Source: Martelella limonii
GTDB lineage: Bacteria > Pseudomonadota > Alphaproteobacteria > Rhizobiales > Rhizobiaceae
Assembly (NCBI RefSeq): GCF_013344475.1
Contig: NZ_JABUOU010000005.1
Coordinates: forward strand, 148,741-212,740
DNA length: 64,000 nt
Reading direction: 5' to 3'
Numbering within the stretch: the stretch's first letter is position 1; every line of letters starts with the position of its first letter. Made by a program: the position numbers and the translations under genes. The notes beneath the pieces are model-generated. The model had not been told where the DNA came from. It ran no database searches and saw only the letters and a list, made by a program, of their open reading frames with translations. Shown here one piece after another: positions 9,414 through 18,050 of this stretch.

Positions 9414-9911
9414 ATGGAAAGCGCTCCTTTCCGCGACGGCATGCGACGACTTGCCGGCGGTGTCACCATCATCACATCCATCGATGCCGAGGGCCGGCGC
9501 TGCGGCATCACGGCCACTGCGGTCTGTTCGCTGTCAGCCGATCCGCCGGCGCTGATTGCCTGCGTCAACCGCGAGACATCGATCGCCGCCGTCGTCGAGC
9601 AGCGCGGGGTCTTTGCCGTCAATGTGCTCGCCACGGCCCAGCAGGCGGTTGCGGAAACCTTTGCCGGCCGCACCGGCCATGCCCGCGAGGAGCGGTTTTC
9701 GGTCGGCGACTGGATTGAGGCTGCAACGGGCGCGCCGGTTCTCGCGGGCGCTGCCGTCAGCTTCGATTGCCGCCTTGCCGAGCTGCACTGTTTTGCCACG
9801 CACATGATCCTGATCGGCAGCGTTGTCGAAACCCGCTGCGCCACGGCCGGCACGCCGCCGCTGATCTATGGCGACGGCGCGTTTCTGACGACCTGTCCGG
9901 CCGCGGCCTGA
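9414..9911 (+). CDS. Flavin reductase component (StyB/IifC-like)
   Basis: The 165-residue protein fits the flavin reductase (FMN-binding split barrel) family: FRDGMRRLAGGVTIIT at the N-terminus, ATAVCSLSADPPALIACVNR in the flavin-binding region, and a C-terminal PPLIYGDGAF. These enzymes use NAD(P)H to give reduced FAD to a partner oxygenase. It is 28 bases before the SDR and two genes before the StyA/IifA-like oxygenase, so it should be the reductase of that two-component system. The start at 9414 follows GGGAACA; an in-frame ATG at 9357 is a weaker alternative. Confidence 0.87.
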   Translation: MESAPFRDGMRRLAGGVTIITSIDAEGRRCGITATAVCSLSADPPALIACVNRETSIAAVVEQRGVFAVNVLATAQQAVAETFAGRTGHAREERFSVGDWIEAATGAPVLAGAAVSFDCRLAELHCFATHMILIGSVVETRCATAGTPPLIYGDGAFLTTCPAAA

Positions 9912-9938
9912 ACTCATCTATAAAAAGGGGAATTCCTG

Positions 9939-10718
9939 ATGAAGGGACTTGAAGGAAAGACGGCGATCATCTCCGGCGGCGCAACGCTGATCGGGCAGGG
10001 TGTTGCCGAGGTGCTGAAGGGTTACGGCGTCAGCGTCGTGATCGCAGACATCAATGCGGAGGCGGGCGAGAAGGCAGCCTCTGCCGCCGGTGCGCGGTTC
10101 ATTGCCACCGACATCACCAGCGACGAACAGATCGCACATCTCGTTGAAGAGACCGTCAAGGCCACCGGACGGCTCGATTTCCTCGTCAACGTTGCCTGCA
10201 CCTATCTCGATGAAGGCGCCGAGACGACCCGCACGGACTGGCTCAAGGCGCTCGATGTCAACATTGTCGGCTCCGTCATGCTGATGCAGGCCGCCCGCAA
10301 GCACCTTGCCGAAAACAAGGGCGCGATCGTCAATTTCGGCTCGATCTCGGCGCGCGTCGCCCAGACCGGGCGCTGGGTCTATCCGGTGTCCAAGGCCGCG
10401 ATCCTCCAGCTGACCCGCAACCAGGCGATGGATCTTGCGCCGGAAGGCATCCGCGTCAACGCCGTGTCTCCCGGCTGGACCTGGTCCAACATCATGGCGG
10501 AACTCACCCATGACACCCGCGCCAAGGCCGACAGCGTCGCCAAGCCGTTCCACCTCCTGGGTCGCACCGGCAGCCCGGACGAGGTCGGCGAGGCCGTGGC
10601 CTTCCTGCTCTCCGACAGCGCCCGCTTCATCACCGGCACGGATATCCGCGTCGATGGTGGCTACACGGCCATGGGCCCGGAACAGGCCGCACCCGCCATC
10701 CCGCTGCTGATGGACTGA
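9939..10718 (+). CDS. SDR oxidoreductase in indole/styrene oxygenase cluster (IifB-like)
   Basis: The 259-residue classical SDR has a slightly unusual cofactor loop (SGGATLIGQG near residue 12), a D-I-T dinucleotide element, NVACT in place of the usual NNAG, active-site serines in NFGSISA and YPVSK for the catalytic Tyr/Lys. In characterised indole-oxidising iif operons an SDR of this kind dehydrogenates the dihydroxyindoline formed by the oxygenase. That assignment is by context. AAAGGGGAATTCCTG is a strong ribosome site before the ATG. Confidence 0.82.
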   Translation: MKGLEGKTAIISGGATLIGQGVAEVLKGYGVSVVIADINAEAGEKAASAAGARFIATDITSDEQIAHLVEETVKATGRLDFLVNVACTYLDEGAETTRTDWLKALDVNIVGSVMLMQAARKHLAENKGAIVNFGSISARVAQTGRWVYPVSKAAILQLTRNQAMDLAPEGIRVNAVSPGWTWSNIMAELTHDTRAKADSVAKPFHLLGRTGSPDEVGEAVAFLLSDSARFITGTDIRVDGGYTAMGPEQAAPAIPLLMD

Positions 10719-10747
10719 GAAACGACACCAACGAAAAGGGGAATGAC

Positions 10748-11980
10748 ATGATGAGACATTTCACAATCATCGGCGGCGGCCAGTCCGGCCTGCAGCTTGG
10801 CATCGGCCTCCTGAAGGCAGGTCACAAGGTGCGCATCGTCCAGAACCGCACCGGCGAGGAGATCGAAAAGGGCAAGGTGCTTTCCAGCCAGTGCATGTTC
10901 GATCAGGCGCTCCAGAACGAGCGCGATCTCGGCATCAACTTCTGGGAAAGCGAATGTCCGACGGTCGATTCGATCAACTTCACGGTCCCCTCGCCCGAGG
11001 TTGCCGGTGACAAGGCGATCGACTGGAACGGCAAGCTCGACAAGCCCGCCCAGAGCGTCGATCAGCGCGTCAAGGTTCCGCGCTGGATGAAGGAGTTTGC
11101 AAAGCTCGGCGGCGAGATGGTCATCCACGATGCCAGCATCGAGGATCTGGAAGCCTATCAGCAGGAAAGCGACCTCGTCATCGTTGCCGCCGGCAAGGGC
11201 GAGATCGCCCGCATGTTCGAGCGCGATGCAGAGCGCTCTCCCTTCGACCGACCCCAGCGCGCGCTGGCGCTCACCTATGTCACCGGCATGGAAGCGCGCC
11301 CCGATCACTCGGCCGTCAGCTTCAATCTCATCCCGACGGTCGGCGAATATTTCACCTTCCCGGCCCTGTCTGTCACGGGCCCCTGCGATATCATGGTGTT
11401 CGAAGGCATTCCCGGCGGTCCGATGGATTGCTGGAAGGATGTGAAGGGCCCGGAAGAGCATCTGGCGAAGTCGAAATGGATCCTCGACACCTTCCTGCCC
11501 TGGGAAGCGGAACGCTGCAAGGATGTCGCGCTGACCGACGACAACGGCATTCTTGCCGGCGCGTTCCCGCCCACGGTGCGCAAGCCCGTCGGCCGGCTGC
11601 CCTCCGGCGCGATCGTGCTCGGCATGGCGGATGCCGTCTGCCTCAACGACCCGATCACCGGCCAGGGATCGAACAATGCGTCCAAGGCCGCGAAATGCTA
11701 CCTCGATGCCATTCTCGCCCATGGCGACAAGGAATTCGATGAAGCCTTCATGGTCTCAACCTTCGAGGCCTACTGGGCCTATGCACAGTTCGTCGTCGGC
11801 TGGACCAATGCGCTGCTTTCGCCGCCGCCGCCGCATGTGCTGAACATCATGAGGTCCGCCCAGGCCTATCCGGAGCTTGCCAAGCGCATCGCCAACGGGT
11901 TCAACGATCCGCGCGATTTCTTCCCCTGGTTTGCCGTGCCGGAAGAGGCCGATGCCTATCTGGCGAAGCTCGCCGCCTGA
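10748..11980 (+). CDS. Styrene/indole monooxygenase, FAD-dependent oxygenase component (StyA/IifA-like)
   Basis: The 410-residue group E flavin monooxygenase has the N-terminal FAD motif IIGGGQSGLQLG, the ALALTYV segment after the first domain, and a distal GMADAVCLNDPITGQG motif contacting FAD. Regions such as SSQCMFDQALQ, GGPMDCW and LDTFLPWEAERC fit the indole-oxygenase branch better than classical Pseudomonas StyA. It would use reduced FAD from the neighbouring reductase to epoxidise indole or styrene. It ends the fla-reductase/SDR/oxygenase operon and is followed by a strong hairpin terminator. Confidence 0.87.
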   Translation: MMRHFTIIGGGQSGLQLGIGLLKAGHKVRIVQNRTGEEIEKGKVLSSQCMFDQALQNERDLGINFWESECPTVDSINFTVPSPEVAGDKAIDWNGKLDKPAQSVDQRVKVPRWMKEFAKLGGEMVIHDASIEDLEAYQQESDLVIVAAGKGEIARMFERDAERSPFDRPQRALALTYVTGMEARPDHSAVSFNLIPTVGEYFTFPALSVTGPCDIMVFEGIPGGPMDCWKDVKGPEEHLAKSKWILDTFLPWEAERCKDVALTDDNGILAGAFPPTVRKPVGRLPSGAIVLGMADAVCLNDPITGQGSNNASKAAKCYLDAILAHGDKEFDEAFMVSTFEAYWAYAQFVVGWTNALLSPPPPHVLNIMRSAQAYPELAKRIANGFNDPRDFFPWFAVPEEADAYLAKLAA

Positions 11981-11987
11981 TGAGCGA

Positions 11988-12019
11988 GCCGAGGGGCGGG
12001 CAAAGGCGCGCCCCTCGGC
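11988..12019 (+). terminator. Hairpin after the monooxygenase gene
   Basis: An 11-bp perfect inverted repeat (GCCGAGGGGCG and complement) with a 10-base loop starts 7 bases after the oxygenase stop codon. It lacks an immediate T run, but a T5 tract occurs about 35 bases downstream. It separates the oxygenase operon from the AraC gene. Confidence 0.6.
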
Positions 12020-12157
12020 CATTCGGACCGCCCTTCAGGTCCGGCGGCCGCGCTTTTTAAAGGCGTTTGCCACGATTGCCCGAAACCGGGCTTGATGGCA
12101 GAAATTCTTAGCATATCCTTGGGAGAGGGCAGGGATGGGCCCTTGCGGGAGACAAAC

Positions 12158-13105
12158 ATGGCGGGTCCTGAACATCATGTCAGCTACAGGTCGAGCGATC
12201 CGCTCGATGCCGAGCACTACATGTCCCGCTCGTTTTGCGAACACCGTCTCGAAGTCTATACCGGCCGCAAGGTCAGCTTTCTCCACAATGCGCTGAAAAC
12301 GGCAAACGGCGCCTTCAACCGTCTCGAATATGGTGCGGAGGTGGAAGTCAGCGCGCCGGGCTTCGAGCAATTCTACATGCTCGAAATGCCGCTTTCAGGC
12401 GGCGTCCGCCTCGATTTCGGCACATCGGAAATCATATCGACGCCGGGGCAGGCGCTGCTGCTGTCGCCGGGGCCGCGGTTCCGCTCGCGCTGGCATGCCG
12501 AAACCCGCCAGTGGATGCTGCAGATAGACCGGGTGCGGCTCGAACAGCGCATCGCACGGCTGACCCATGGCGCAAGCCGGCAGACGCCGATCTTCGATCC
12601 GGTGATCGACCTCAAGACCGCTCACGGCAAGCAGTTCGTCGAGGCGTTTCAGCTTCTGGCCTCGAATGTCGCCGAAGGCGACGAACCGCTGCGGGAAGGC
12701 GTCACCGACCGGATCATCGATCTGATTCTTGCCAATATTCCCTTCATGAATGGCGGGACCGTGGTGCCAGACCGGCTGGCCGCCTCGCCCCGGCATGTCA
12801 AGCGGGTGATGGACGCATTCCATGCCCGCTTTGCCGAACGGCTGTCGATGACGGAGATCGCATCCGAAACGGGCGTTTCCGAGCGCGCGCTCTACGAGGG
12901 CTTTCAGCGCCACTATCAGAGGACGCCGTTTGAAATGCTGACGCGGGTGCGGATGGACGAAGCGCGCCGGCTGATCGTCGATGAAGGCGTTACAGCCGGG
13001 GAGGCCGCGCGCCGCGTCGGCATCAGGCATCTCGGCCGTTTTTCCGCGAGCTACCGCGAGATCTTCGGTGTTCTGCCGTCGGAAGACCGCAACAGCCGGC
13101 ACTGA
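12158..13105 (+). CDS. AraC-family transcriptional regulator
   Basis: The 315-residue protein has an N-terminal AraC-binding-like domain (about residues 20-190) and a C-terminal double helix-turn-helix (about 205-310), with MTEIASETGVSERALYEGF as the first and GEAARRVGIRHLGRFSASYRE as the second. The GGGAGA site before the ATG at 12158 is better than any upstream candidate. AraC regulators accompany known indole-oxidation (iif/ind) and styrene operons, so this is probably the local activator of the oxygenase genes and possibly of the TrpA-like operon downstream. Confidence 0.87.
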   Translation: MAGPEHHVSYRSSDPLDAEHYMSRSFCEHRLEVYTGRKVSFLHNALKTANGAFNRLEYGAEVEVSAPGFEQFYMLEMPLSGGVRLDFGTSEIISTPGQALLLSPGPRFRSRWHAETRQWMLQIDRVRLEQRIARLTHGASRQTPIFDPVIDLKTAHGKQFVEAFQLLASNVAEGDEPLREGVTDRIIDLILANIPFMNGGTVVPDRLAASPRHVKRVMDAFHARFAERLSMTEIASETGVSERALYEGFQRHYQRTPFEMLTRVRMDEARRLIVDEGVTAGEAARRVGIRHLGRFSASYREIFGVLPSEDRNSRH

Positions 13106-13257
13106 GGCGCGCTGCCTATCCACATCCTGCATAAATCCGTCATCGACCGGCCTCGAAGCGCTCTCCCGGGATGACAATCCCATGACATTGCAGCATGTTT
13201 GCCTCTCCCGCAGGCCCGGCAGGCCTTGCGGCCCATGCAGACTGAGGCAGATTTGAA

Positions 13258-14031
13258 ATGGATACTGGCGTGAAGGCGGATGCGATCGAACGATCTGCGT
13301 TGCCGACAACACCACTACTGAGTTGCTATTTCCCGCTCGGCGATGAGCGGGTTCCGGTGGAGCTTCTGGATGTCTATGCCGGTGAAGGCGTCGACATCAT
13401 CGAAATCGGCATGGCTTCGCCCGATCCCTATCTCGATGGCGCCGATGTCCGGGCCTCGATGGCGCGTGCCGACCGCGCCCATTGGCGGGCCGATCTCGAT
13501 GCCGTTCTGAACCGCCTCGCCGGCTACCGCAACCCGCCGCGCGCGCTTCTCATGACCTATGCCGATGCCGCCCATCCGGGCCTTGCCGCGCCGGATCTCT
13601 GGCGCGGGCTCGACAGCCTGCTGGTCGTCGCAGAACCCGGTGATGCAATGGCGAAGCGCCTCGAACAGCAGGCCGAAGCCCACGGTGTCCCGATATCGCC
13701 GTTCCTGGCGCTGCCGCTGGGAGACGATGCCCTTGCCCGGGCGCGGGCGGCGGGCTTCTACATCATGCTGCAGGCACATGACGGCCCGACCGGCCCGCGC
13801 GCCACGCTTGACCCCGCCAATCAGGGCCGGATCGCGAGGCTGCGCGAAGCGGGAGCGACAGCGCCGATCCTGCTTGGCTTCGGCATTTCCAGCGGGGCGC
13901 AGGCCCGCGCGGCGATGGCGCTCGGCGCCGATGGTGTGATCGTCGGGTCCAAGGTTCTGCAAAAAGCCCTTGAGGGCCGCGCCGCGCTTTCGACCCTTCT
14001 TTCCGATCTGAGGAGCGGTCTCGATGCGTGA
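13258..14031 (+). CDS. Divergent tryptophan synthase alpha-like lyase (TrpA-like 1)
   Basis: The 257-residue (beta/alpha)8 protein aligns with TrpA without large gaps. The catalytic acids fall at Glu49 and Asp60, the same numbers as in the E. coli enzyme, and Asp56 is also kept. GPTG replaces the usual GVTG loop, while GFGIS and a VGSKV phosphate-binding strand are retained. The segment between the acids (MASPDPYL) is unlike normal TrpA (VPFSDPLA). No trpB neighbour of normal type exists and no trpC/trpF is present, so tryptophan biosynthesis is unlikely. The last 8 bases overlap the kinase gene, indicating translational coupling. Confidence 0.8.
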   Translation: MDTGVKADAIERSALPTTPLLSCYFPLGDERVPVELLDVYAGEGVDIIEIGMASPDPYLDGADVRASMARADRAHWRADLDAVLNRLAGYRNPPRALLMTYADAAHPGLAAPDLWRGLDSLLVVAEPGDAMAKRLEQQAEAHGVPISPFLALPLGDDALARARAAGFYIMLQAHDGPTGPRATLDPANQGRIARLREAGATAPILLGFGISSGAQARAAMALGADGVIVGSKVLQKALEGRAALSTLLSDLRSGLDA

Positions 14032-15499
14032 TGATGCCTATGTGATCGGCTTCGATATCGGGTCCACCGCCGTCAAGGCCGGGCTGTTCACGCTCGGCGG
14101 CGATGTGATCGATCACTGGAGCCGCAACTATCCGACGGAACGTCCGGGCCCCGGCATCGTCGAACAGAACCCGCAGCACTGGATCGATGGCGTCAACGAT
14201 GCGATTGACGGGCTCCTTCAGGGCCGCGATCCCGACCGCGTTGCAGCCGTCGGGCTGTGCAGCCAGGTCAATACCGATGTGTTCGTGGATGCCGCCGGCG
14301 AGCCGCTGGCGCCCGCCATCGTTTGGCAGGATGTGCGCGCCGCCCGCGAGGCCGAGGCGCTTGACCGCTCGATTTCGCCGGAAGACAAGAAAGCCTGGTG
14401 GGGCGCTGAAATGCCGATCGGCGCAAGCCATGTGCTTGCCAAGATGATGTGGTTCCGCAAGCACCATCCGGCGCTTTACGACAGGACCCGCTACGTCCTT
14501 TCGCCCAAGGATTATTGCCTGCTGAAGCTGACGGGGAGGGCGGTTGCCGATCCGATCGCCGCCTTCGGTCATGTGGGTCTCGATCTCAGCTACATCGATC
14601 CGCTGATCGCCCGCGTGGAGGGTGCCGCCGAACGCCTGCCGCCGCTCGGCTTCTTTACCGATATCGCAGGCGAGATGCAGCTTGGCAGCCATGCCCGTCG
14701 CGTTCCGGTCGTGGTCGGCACGATGGATGCCTGGGGCAATCTTTTCGGCTGCGGCGTGTTTCGCCCCGGACAGGGCATGTATGTCTCCGGCACCAGCGAG
14801 ATCCTGGCCCTTGCAGGCCAAAGGCGCATCGGCGCGCCGGGCGTCGTCACCTTCGCGACCGTCGACGATCTGGTCGTCAATGCCGGCCCGACCCAGAGCG
14901 GCGCGGATTCGCTCAGATGGTGGAGCCGAACCGTCGGTGTCGAACCGGGCGATGTCGCAGCCCTTGCCGCCAAGGCGGACCGCGACGGCCGGCCGGTGCT
15001 TTTCCTGCCGCATCTCGAAGGCGAGCGCGCGCCGCTCTGGGATGCCGATATCAGGGGCTCCTTCATCGGGCTCGACAGCCGTACGGCCGGGCCGGAATTT
15101 GCGCTCGCCGTTCTGGAGGGCGTTGCCCTTTCCGCACGGCAATTGTTTCATGCGCTCACCGATGCCGCAGGTTTCAAGCCCGACTGGCTGCTTTATGGCG
15201 GCGGCGGCGCGCGCTCCGATCTCTGGAGCCAGATCCGTGCGGATTGCCTTGGCGTTGCCCTGCACCGCTTCTCCTACAATGATGTCGGCTGCCTTGGCGC
15301 AGGCATCATGGCGGCCGTCGGCGTTGGTGCCTTCTCCACCATCGCCGAGGCCGTTCCGGCGATGACGTCGGTGCAGACGGTGTTCGAACCGGATCCGAAG
15401 CGCGCGAAGCGCTATGATCGCATGTTCGACGCCTATCTGAAGGCGATCGAAGCACTGAAGCCGATCGGAATCATAGAGACGGGCGACCCGCTCCGCTAA
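14024..15499 (+). CDS. FGGY-family carbohydrate kinase
   Basis: The 491-residue kinase has the N-terminal phosphate-1 motif GFDIGSTAVKAGLF, a WQDVRAA segment in the substrate region, and the C-terminal FGGY signature region around LLYGGGGARSDLWSQIRAD. It resembles xylulokinase/ribulokinase-type enzymes, which phosphorylate a terminal or secondary hydroxyl of a polyol or ketose with ATP in the cytoplasm. It sits between a TrpA-like lyase and a ribose-type importer, so it probably phosphorylates the imported compound before cleavage. Its exact substrate is unknown. Confidence 0.88.
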   Translation: MRDDAYVIGFDIGSTAVKAGLFTLGGDVIDHWSRNYPTERPGPGIVEQNPQHWIDGVNDAIDGLLQGRDPDRVAAVGLCSQVNTDVFVDAAGEPLAPAIVWQDVRAAREAEALDRSISPEDKKAWWGAEMPIGASHVLAKMMWFRKHHPALYDRTRYVLSPKDYCLLKLTGRAVADPIAAFGHVGLDLSYIDPLIARVEGAAERLPPLGFFTDIAGEMQLGSHARRVPVVVGTMDAWGNLFGCGVFRPGQGMYVSGTSEILALAGQRRIGAPGVVTFATVDDLVVNAGPTQSGADSLRWWSRTVGVEPGDVAALAAKADRDGRPVLFLPHLEGERAPLWDADIRGSFIGLDSRTAGPEFALAVLEGVALSARQLFHALTDAAGFKPDWLLYGGGGARSDLWSQIRADCLGVALHRFSYNDVGCLGAGIMAAVGVGAFSTIAEAVPAMTSVQTVFEPDPKRAKRYDRMFDAYLKAIEALKPIGIIETGDPLR

Positions 15500-15541
15500 C
15501 GGGTCACGCATGACAATCAAACAAGGAAGAGGAACAGTAGA

Positions 15542-16459
15542 ATGAACATGATCAAGACCACACTGGCAGGTTTCGCGCTGGCGCTTGCCGGCTCGACCGC
15601 GGCACTTGCGACCGACGTCACCATCCTGACGCCCTATATCAGCTCGATCCCGACCAACGAGATGGCGCAGAGCTTCAAGGCGGAAGGCGAAAAGCGCGGC
15701 TGGGATGTCACCATCATCGACACCCGCAATGATTTCGGCCAGCTTGCCTCGCGCATGGAAGACACGGTCAACGCCAAGACCGATGCGATCGTGCTGATCT
15801 CCACCGATCCGGCCCAGGTCGGCGACCAGGTCGCCATGGCCGCTGAAGCCGGCATTCCGGTGATCTCGCTCGATGGTTCCAAGAACGAGAATGTCGACGT
15901 CAACATTACCTCGAACAATTTCGAGCTCGGCACCCAGCTTTCAAAAGCGCTGTTTGAGGCGATGGGCGGCAAGGGCAATATCGTCAAGTTCTACCACTCC
16001 GCCCATCCGGGCGTGCACCAGCGCGAACTCGGCCTCGACGCCACGCTGAAGGATTATCCCGACATCAAGGTGATCGCCGATCACTTCGTCAAGGTCCCCG
16101 GTCCCGTCGATGATGGCCGCATCGCCATGGAAAACATCCTGCGCCAGTATGGCGATCAGATCGACGGCGTCTGGGCGGCCTTCGACGATCCGGGCATCGG
16201 CGCGGAACTCGCCACCGAATCCGAACTGCCGGATTCCAAACTGATCATCATGGGCATTGACGGCAACGCCCAGGCGATCGACATGATCAAGTCCTGCACC
16301 CATTACAAGGGCACGTTCCGCCAGGACTTCCCCGGCATGGCGACCGCCGGTGCGGAACAGCTTGAGAAGATCCTCGATGGCGGCGCTGCCGACAGCGACG
16401 AGATCTATGTACCGGCCGTGCTGATCACGCCGGAATCGCTCGGCGTGACCTGCCCCTGA
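15542..16459 (+). CDS. Sugar-type ABC transporter periplasmic binding protein (RbsB family)
   Basis: The 305-residue protein has a cleavable signal peptide (MNMIKTTLAGFALALAG, cleavage after ALA near residue 22) and a periplasmic-binding-protein type 1 fold of the ribose/galactose class. Visible elements are the NDFGQLASRMEDTVNAKTDA region, ISLDGSKNENVDV and GIDGNAQAIDMIK. It binds the ligand for the downstream ATPase and permease. A strong GGAAGAGGAAC site precedes the ATG. The ligand could be a sugar, a polyol or a sugar-like conjugate. Confidence 0.9.
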   Translation: MNMIKTTLAGFALALAGSTAALATDVTILTPYISSIPTNEMAQSFKAEGEKRGWDVTIIDTRNDFGQLASRMEDTVNAKTDAIVLISTDPAQVGDQVAMAAEAGIPVISLDGSKNENVDVNITSNNFELGTQLSKALFEAMGGKGNIVKFYHSAHPGVHQRELGLDATLKDYPDIKVIADHFVKVPGPVDDGRIAMENILRQYGDQIDGVWAAFDDPGIGAELATESELPDSKLIIMGIDGNAQAIDMIKSCTHYKGTFRQDFPGMATAGAEQLEKILDGGAADSDEIYVPAVLITPESLGVTCP

Positions 16460-16468
16460 GGCATCGCT

Positions 16469-16503
16469 CCGGCCGGCCGCTTCCCGTTCCGGGGGCCGGC
16501 CGG
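16469..16503 (+). promoter_or_regulatory. Stable hairpin between binding-protein and ATPase genes
   Basis: CCGGCCGGCC pairs with its complement over 10 bp around a 15-base loop, ten bases after the binding-protein stop codon. There is no T tract. This is the usual place for an RNA-stabilising or partially terminating hairpin that keeps binding protein in excess over the membrane components. Confidence 0.6.
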
Positions 16504-16535
16504 CTCCGTCTTTCACCTTCTGCAGGACGACATCC

Positions 16536-18050
16536 ATGTTGCTGAGCATCAAGGCGCTCGAGAAGCGCTTCAGCGGTGCGCGCGCGCTCGACGGCGCGTC
16601 CCTCGACGTAGAGGCTGGCTCCGTACACGGCCTTCTCGGCGAAAACGGCGCCGGAAAATCGACGCTGATCAAGACGCTGTCCGGGCTGCTGACCCCCGAC
16701 GCCGGCGAAATCCGGATCGATGGCCAGGCCGTGACGATCGAAAGCGTGCGCCATGCCGAAGCGCTCGGCTTCCGCTTCATCCATCAGGAACTGAGCCTGG
16801 TGCCGCACTTCAATGCCGTCGAGAATGCGTTTGTCGGCAGGCATTATCCGAAGCGAGGTCCGTTCATCGACCGCCGCGCCATGGCCGAAGAAATCGCCGA
16901 GACCGCGCGCGACATCGCGCCGGACCTGCCGCTGGATGTTCCCGCGGCGCGGCTGACGACCGGCCAGAAACAGTTGGTCGAGATCATCCGCGCGCTGATC
17001 GGCGCCCCGGCGCGGCTGGTCGTGATGGACGAGCCGACGGCCTCGCTTTCGGATGGCGAGGCGCGCAGGCTCTACAAGGCCGTCAAGCGTCTCTCGGAGC
17101 GCGGCGTTGCCGTGATCTTCATTTCCCACCGGCTCGACGAGGTCATGGAGATCTGCGACCGGTTCACCGTTCTGAGAAACGGCGCGACCGCAGGCTCCGG
17201 CGCGATTTCCGAGATCGACAGGGCGGGTCTGGTGCGGCTGATGTCCGGCCGCGACGAGGTGCGGCTTGCGCAGCGGCCTTCGGAGGCCGGGAGCCCGGTC
17301 GTATTGCAGGTCCGCGAACTGCCCTTCGGCACCCATGGCTCGCAGGTAAACTTCGATATCAAGGCCGGTGAAATTCTGGGGCTTTACGGCCTTGTCGGCG
17401 CCGGCCGGTCCTCGCTGATGAAGATCGTCTGGGGCGCGACCTCCCATGACCGGGGCGAGATCACCCTTGACGGAAAAAGGCTCAAGCCCGGCCGGATCGG
17501 AGACCGGATTGCCGCAGGCGGCGCCTATGTTCCCGAAGACCGCCGCCACGAGGGCCTGATCACCAGCCGGTCGATCGCGGAAAATCTTGCCATCGCCCAT
17601 CTCGCCTCCGTCCGCCCCGCCGCCCGTATCCCCTGGACCAGCGTCGCCGCGCTCAAGCGCCGCGCCGAAGAGGTGAAGGCGGCGCTTTCGGTCAAGATGG
17701 GCTCGCCCTTCGCCAGGCCGCTCACGCTTTCGGGCGGCAACCAGCAGAAGCTTCTGTTCGGCCGCTGGTTCGGCCGGCCGATCCGCCTTCTCATCCTCGA
17801 TGAGCCGACGCGCGGCGTCGATGTCGGCGCCAAGGCCGAGATCCATGCGGTCGCCCGCCGTTTCGCCGATGAAGGCGCTGCGGTTCTGATGACCACATCC
17901 GACATGGATGAACTTCTCCAGCTTTCGTCGCGCGTCCTGGTGCTCGCCGGCGGCGAGGTGACCGCCACGCTTTCGGGCGAAGCGCTCACGCCGCCCGCCA
18001 TCATCGATGCCGCATTTCAACATCAGTCACGGAAAGACCCCGCAGCATGA
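16536..18050 (+). CDS. Sugar-type ABC transporter ATPase, two nucleotide-binding domains (RbsA family)
   Basis: The 504-residue protein is a tandem ATPase. The first half has Walker A GENGAGKSTL, a TTGQKQ signature and VVMDEPTAS as Walker B. The second has the degenerate Walker A GLVGAGRSSL normal for this family, signature LSGGNQQK and LILDEPTRGVDVG. It energises import through the permease encoded immediately downstream, whose start overlaps its stop by four bases. Confidence 0.92.
   Translation: MLLSIKALEKRFSGARALDGASLDVEAGSVHGLLGENGAGKSTLIKTLSGLLTPDAGEIRIDGQAVTIESVRHAEALGFRFIHQELSLVPHFNAVENAFVGRHYPKRGPFIDRRAMAEEIAETARDIAPDLPLDVPAARLTTGQKQLVEIIRALIGAPARLVVMDEPTASLSDGEARRLYKAVKRLSERGVAVIFISHRLDEVMEICDRFTVLRNGATAGSGAISEIDRAGLVRLMSGRDEVRLAQRPSEAGSPVVLQVRELPFGTHGSQVNFDIKAGEILGLYGLVGAGRSSLMKIVWGATSHDRGEITLDGKRLKPGRIGDRIAAGGAYVPEDRRHEGLITSRSIAENLAIAHLASVRPAARIPWTSVAALKRRAEEVKAALSVKMGSPFARPLTLSGGNQQKLLFGRWFGRPIRLLILDEPTRGVDVGAKAEIHAVARRFADEGAAVLMTTSDMDELLQLSSRVLVLAGGEVTATLSGEALTPPAIIDAAFQHQSRKDPAA

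Noticed and set aside
13763-15520. Long open frame on the minus strand (about 585 codons) opposite the FGGY kinase
   Set aside because: Its translation is rich in Arg, His, Gly and Asp with no domain, and it is antisense to a well-supported kinase. Such frames are expected opposite GC-rich genes.
16425-18023. Long open frame on the minus strand opposite the RbsA-type ATPase
   Set aside because: Low-complexity, charged translation without motifs, fully covered by the clear tandem ATPase on the other strand.
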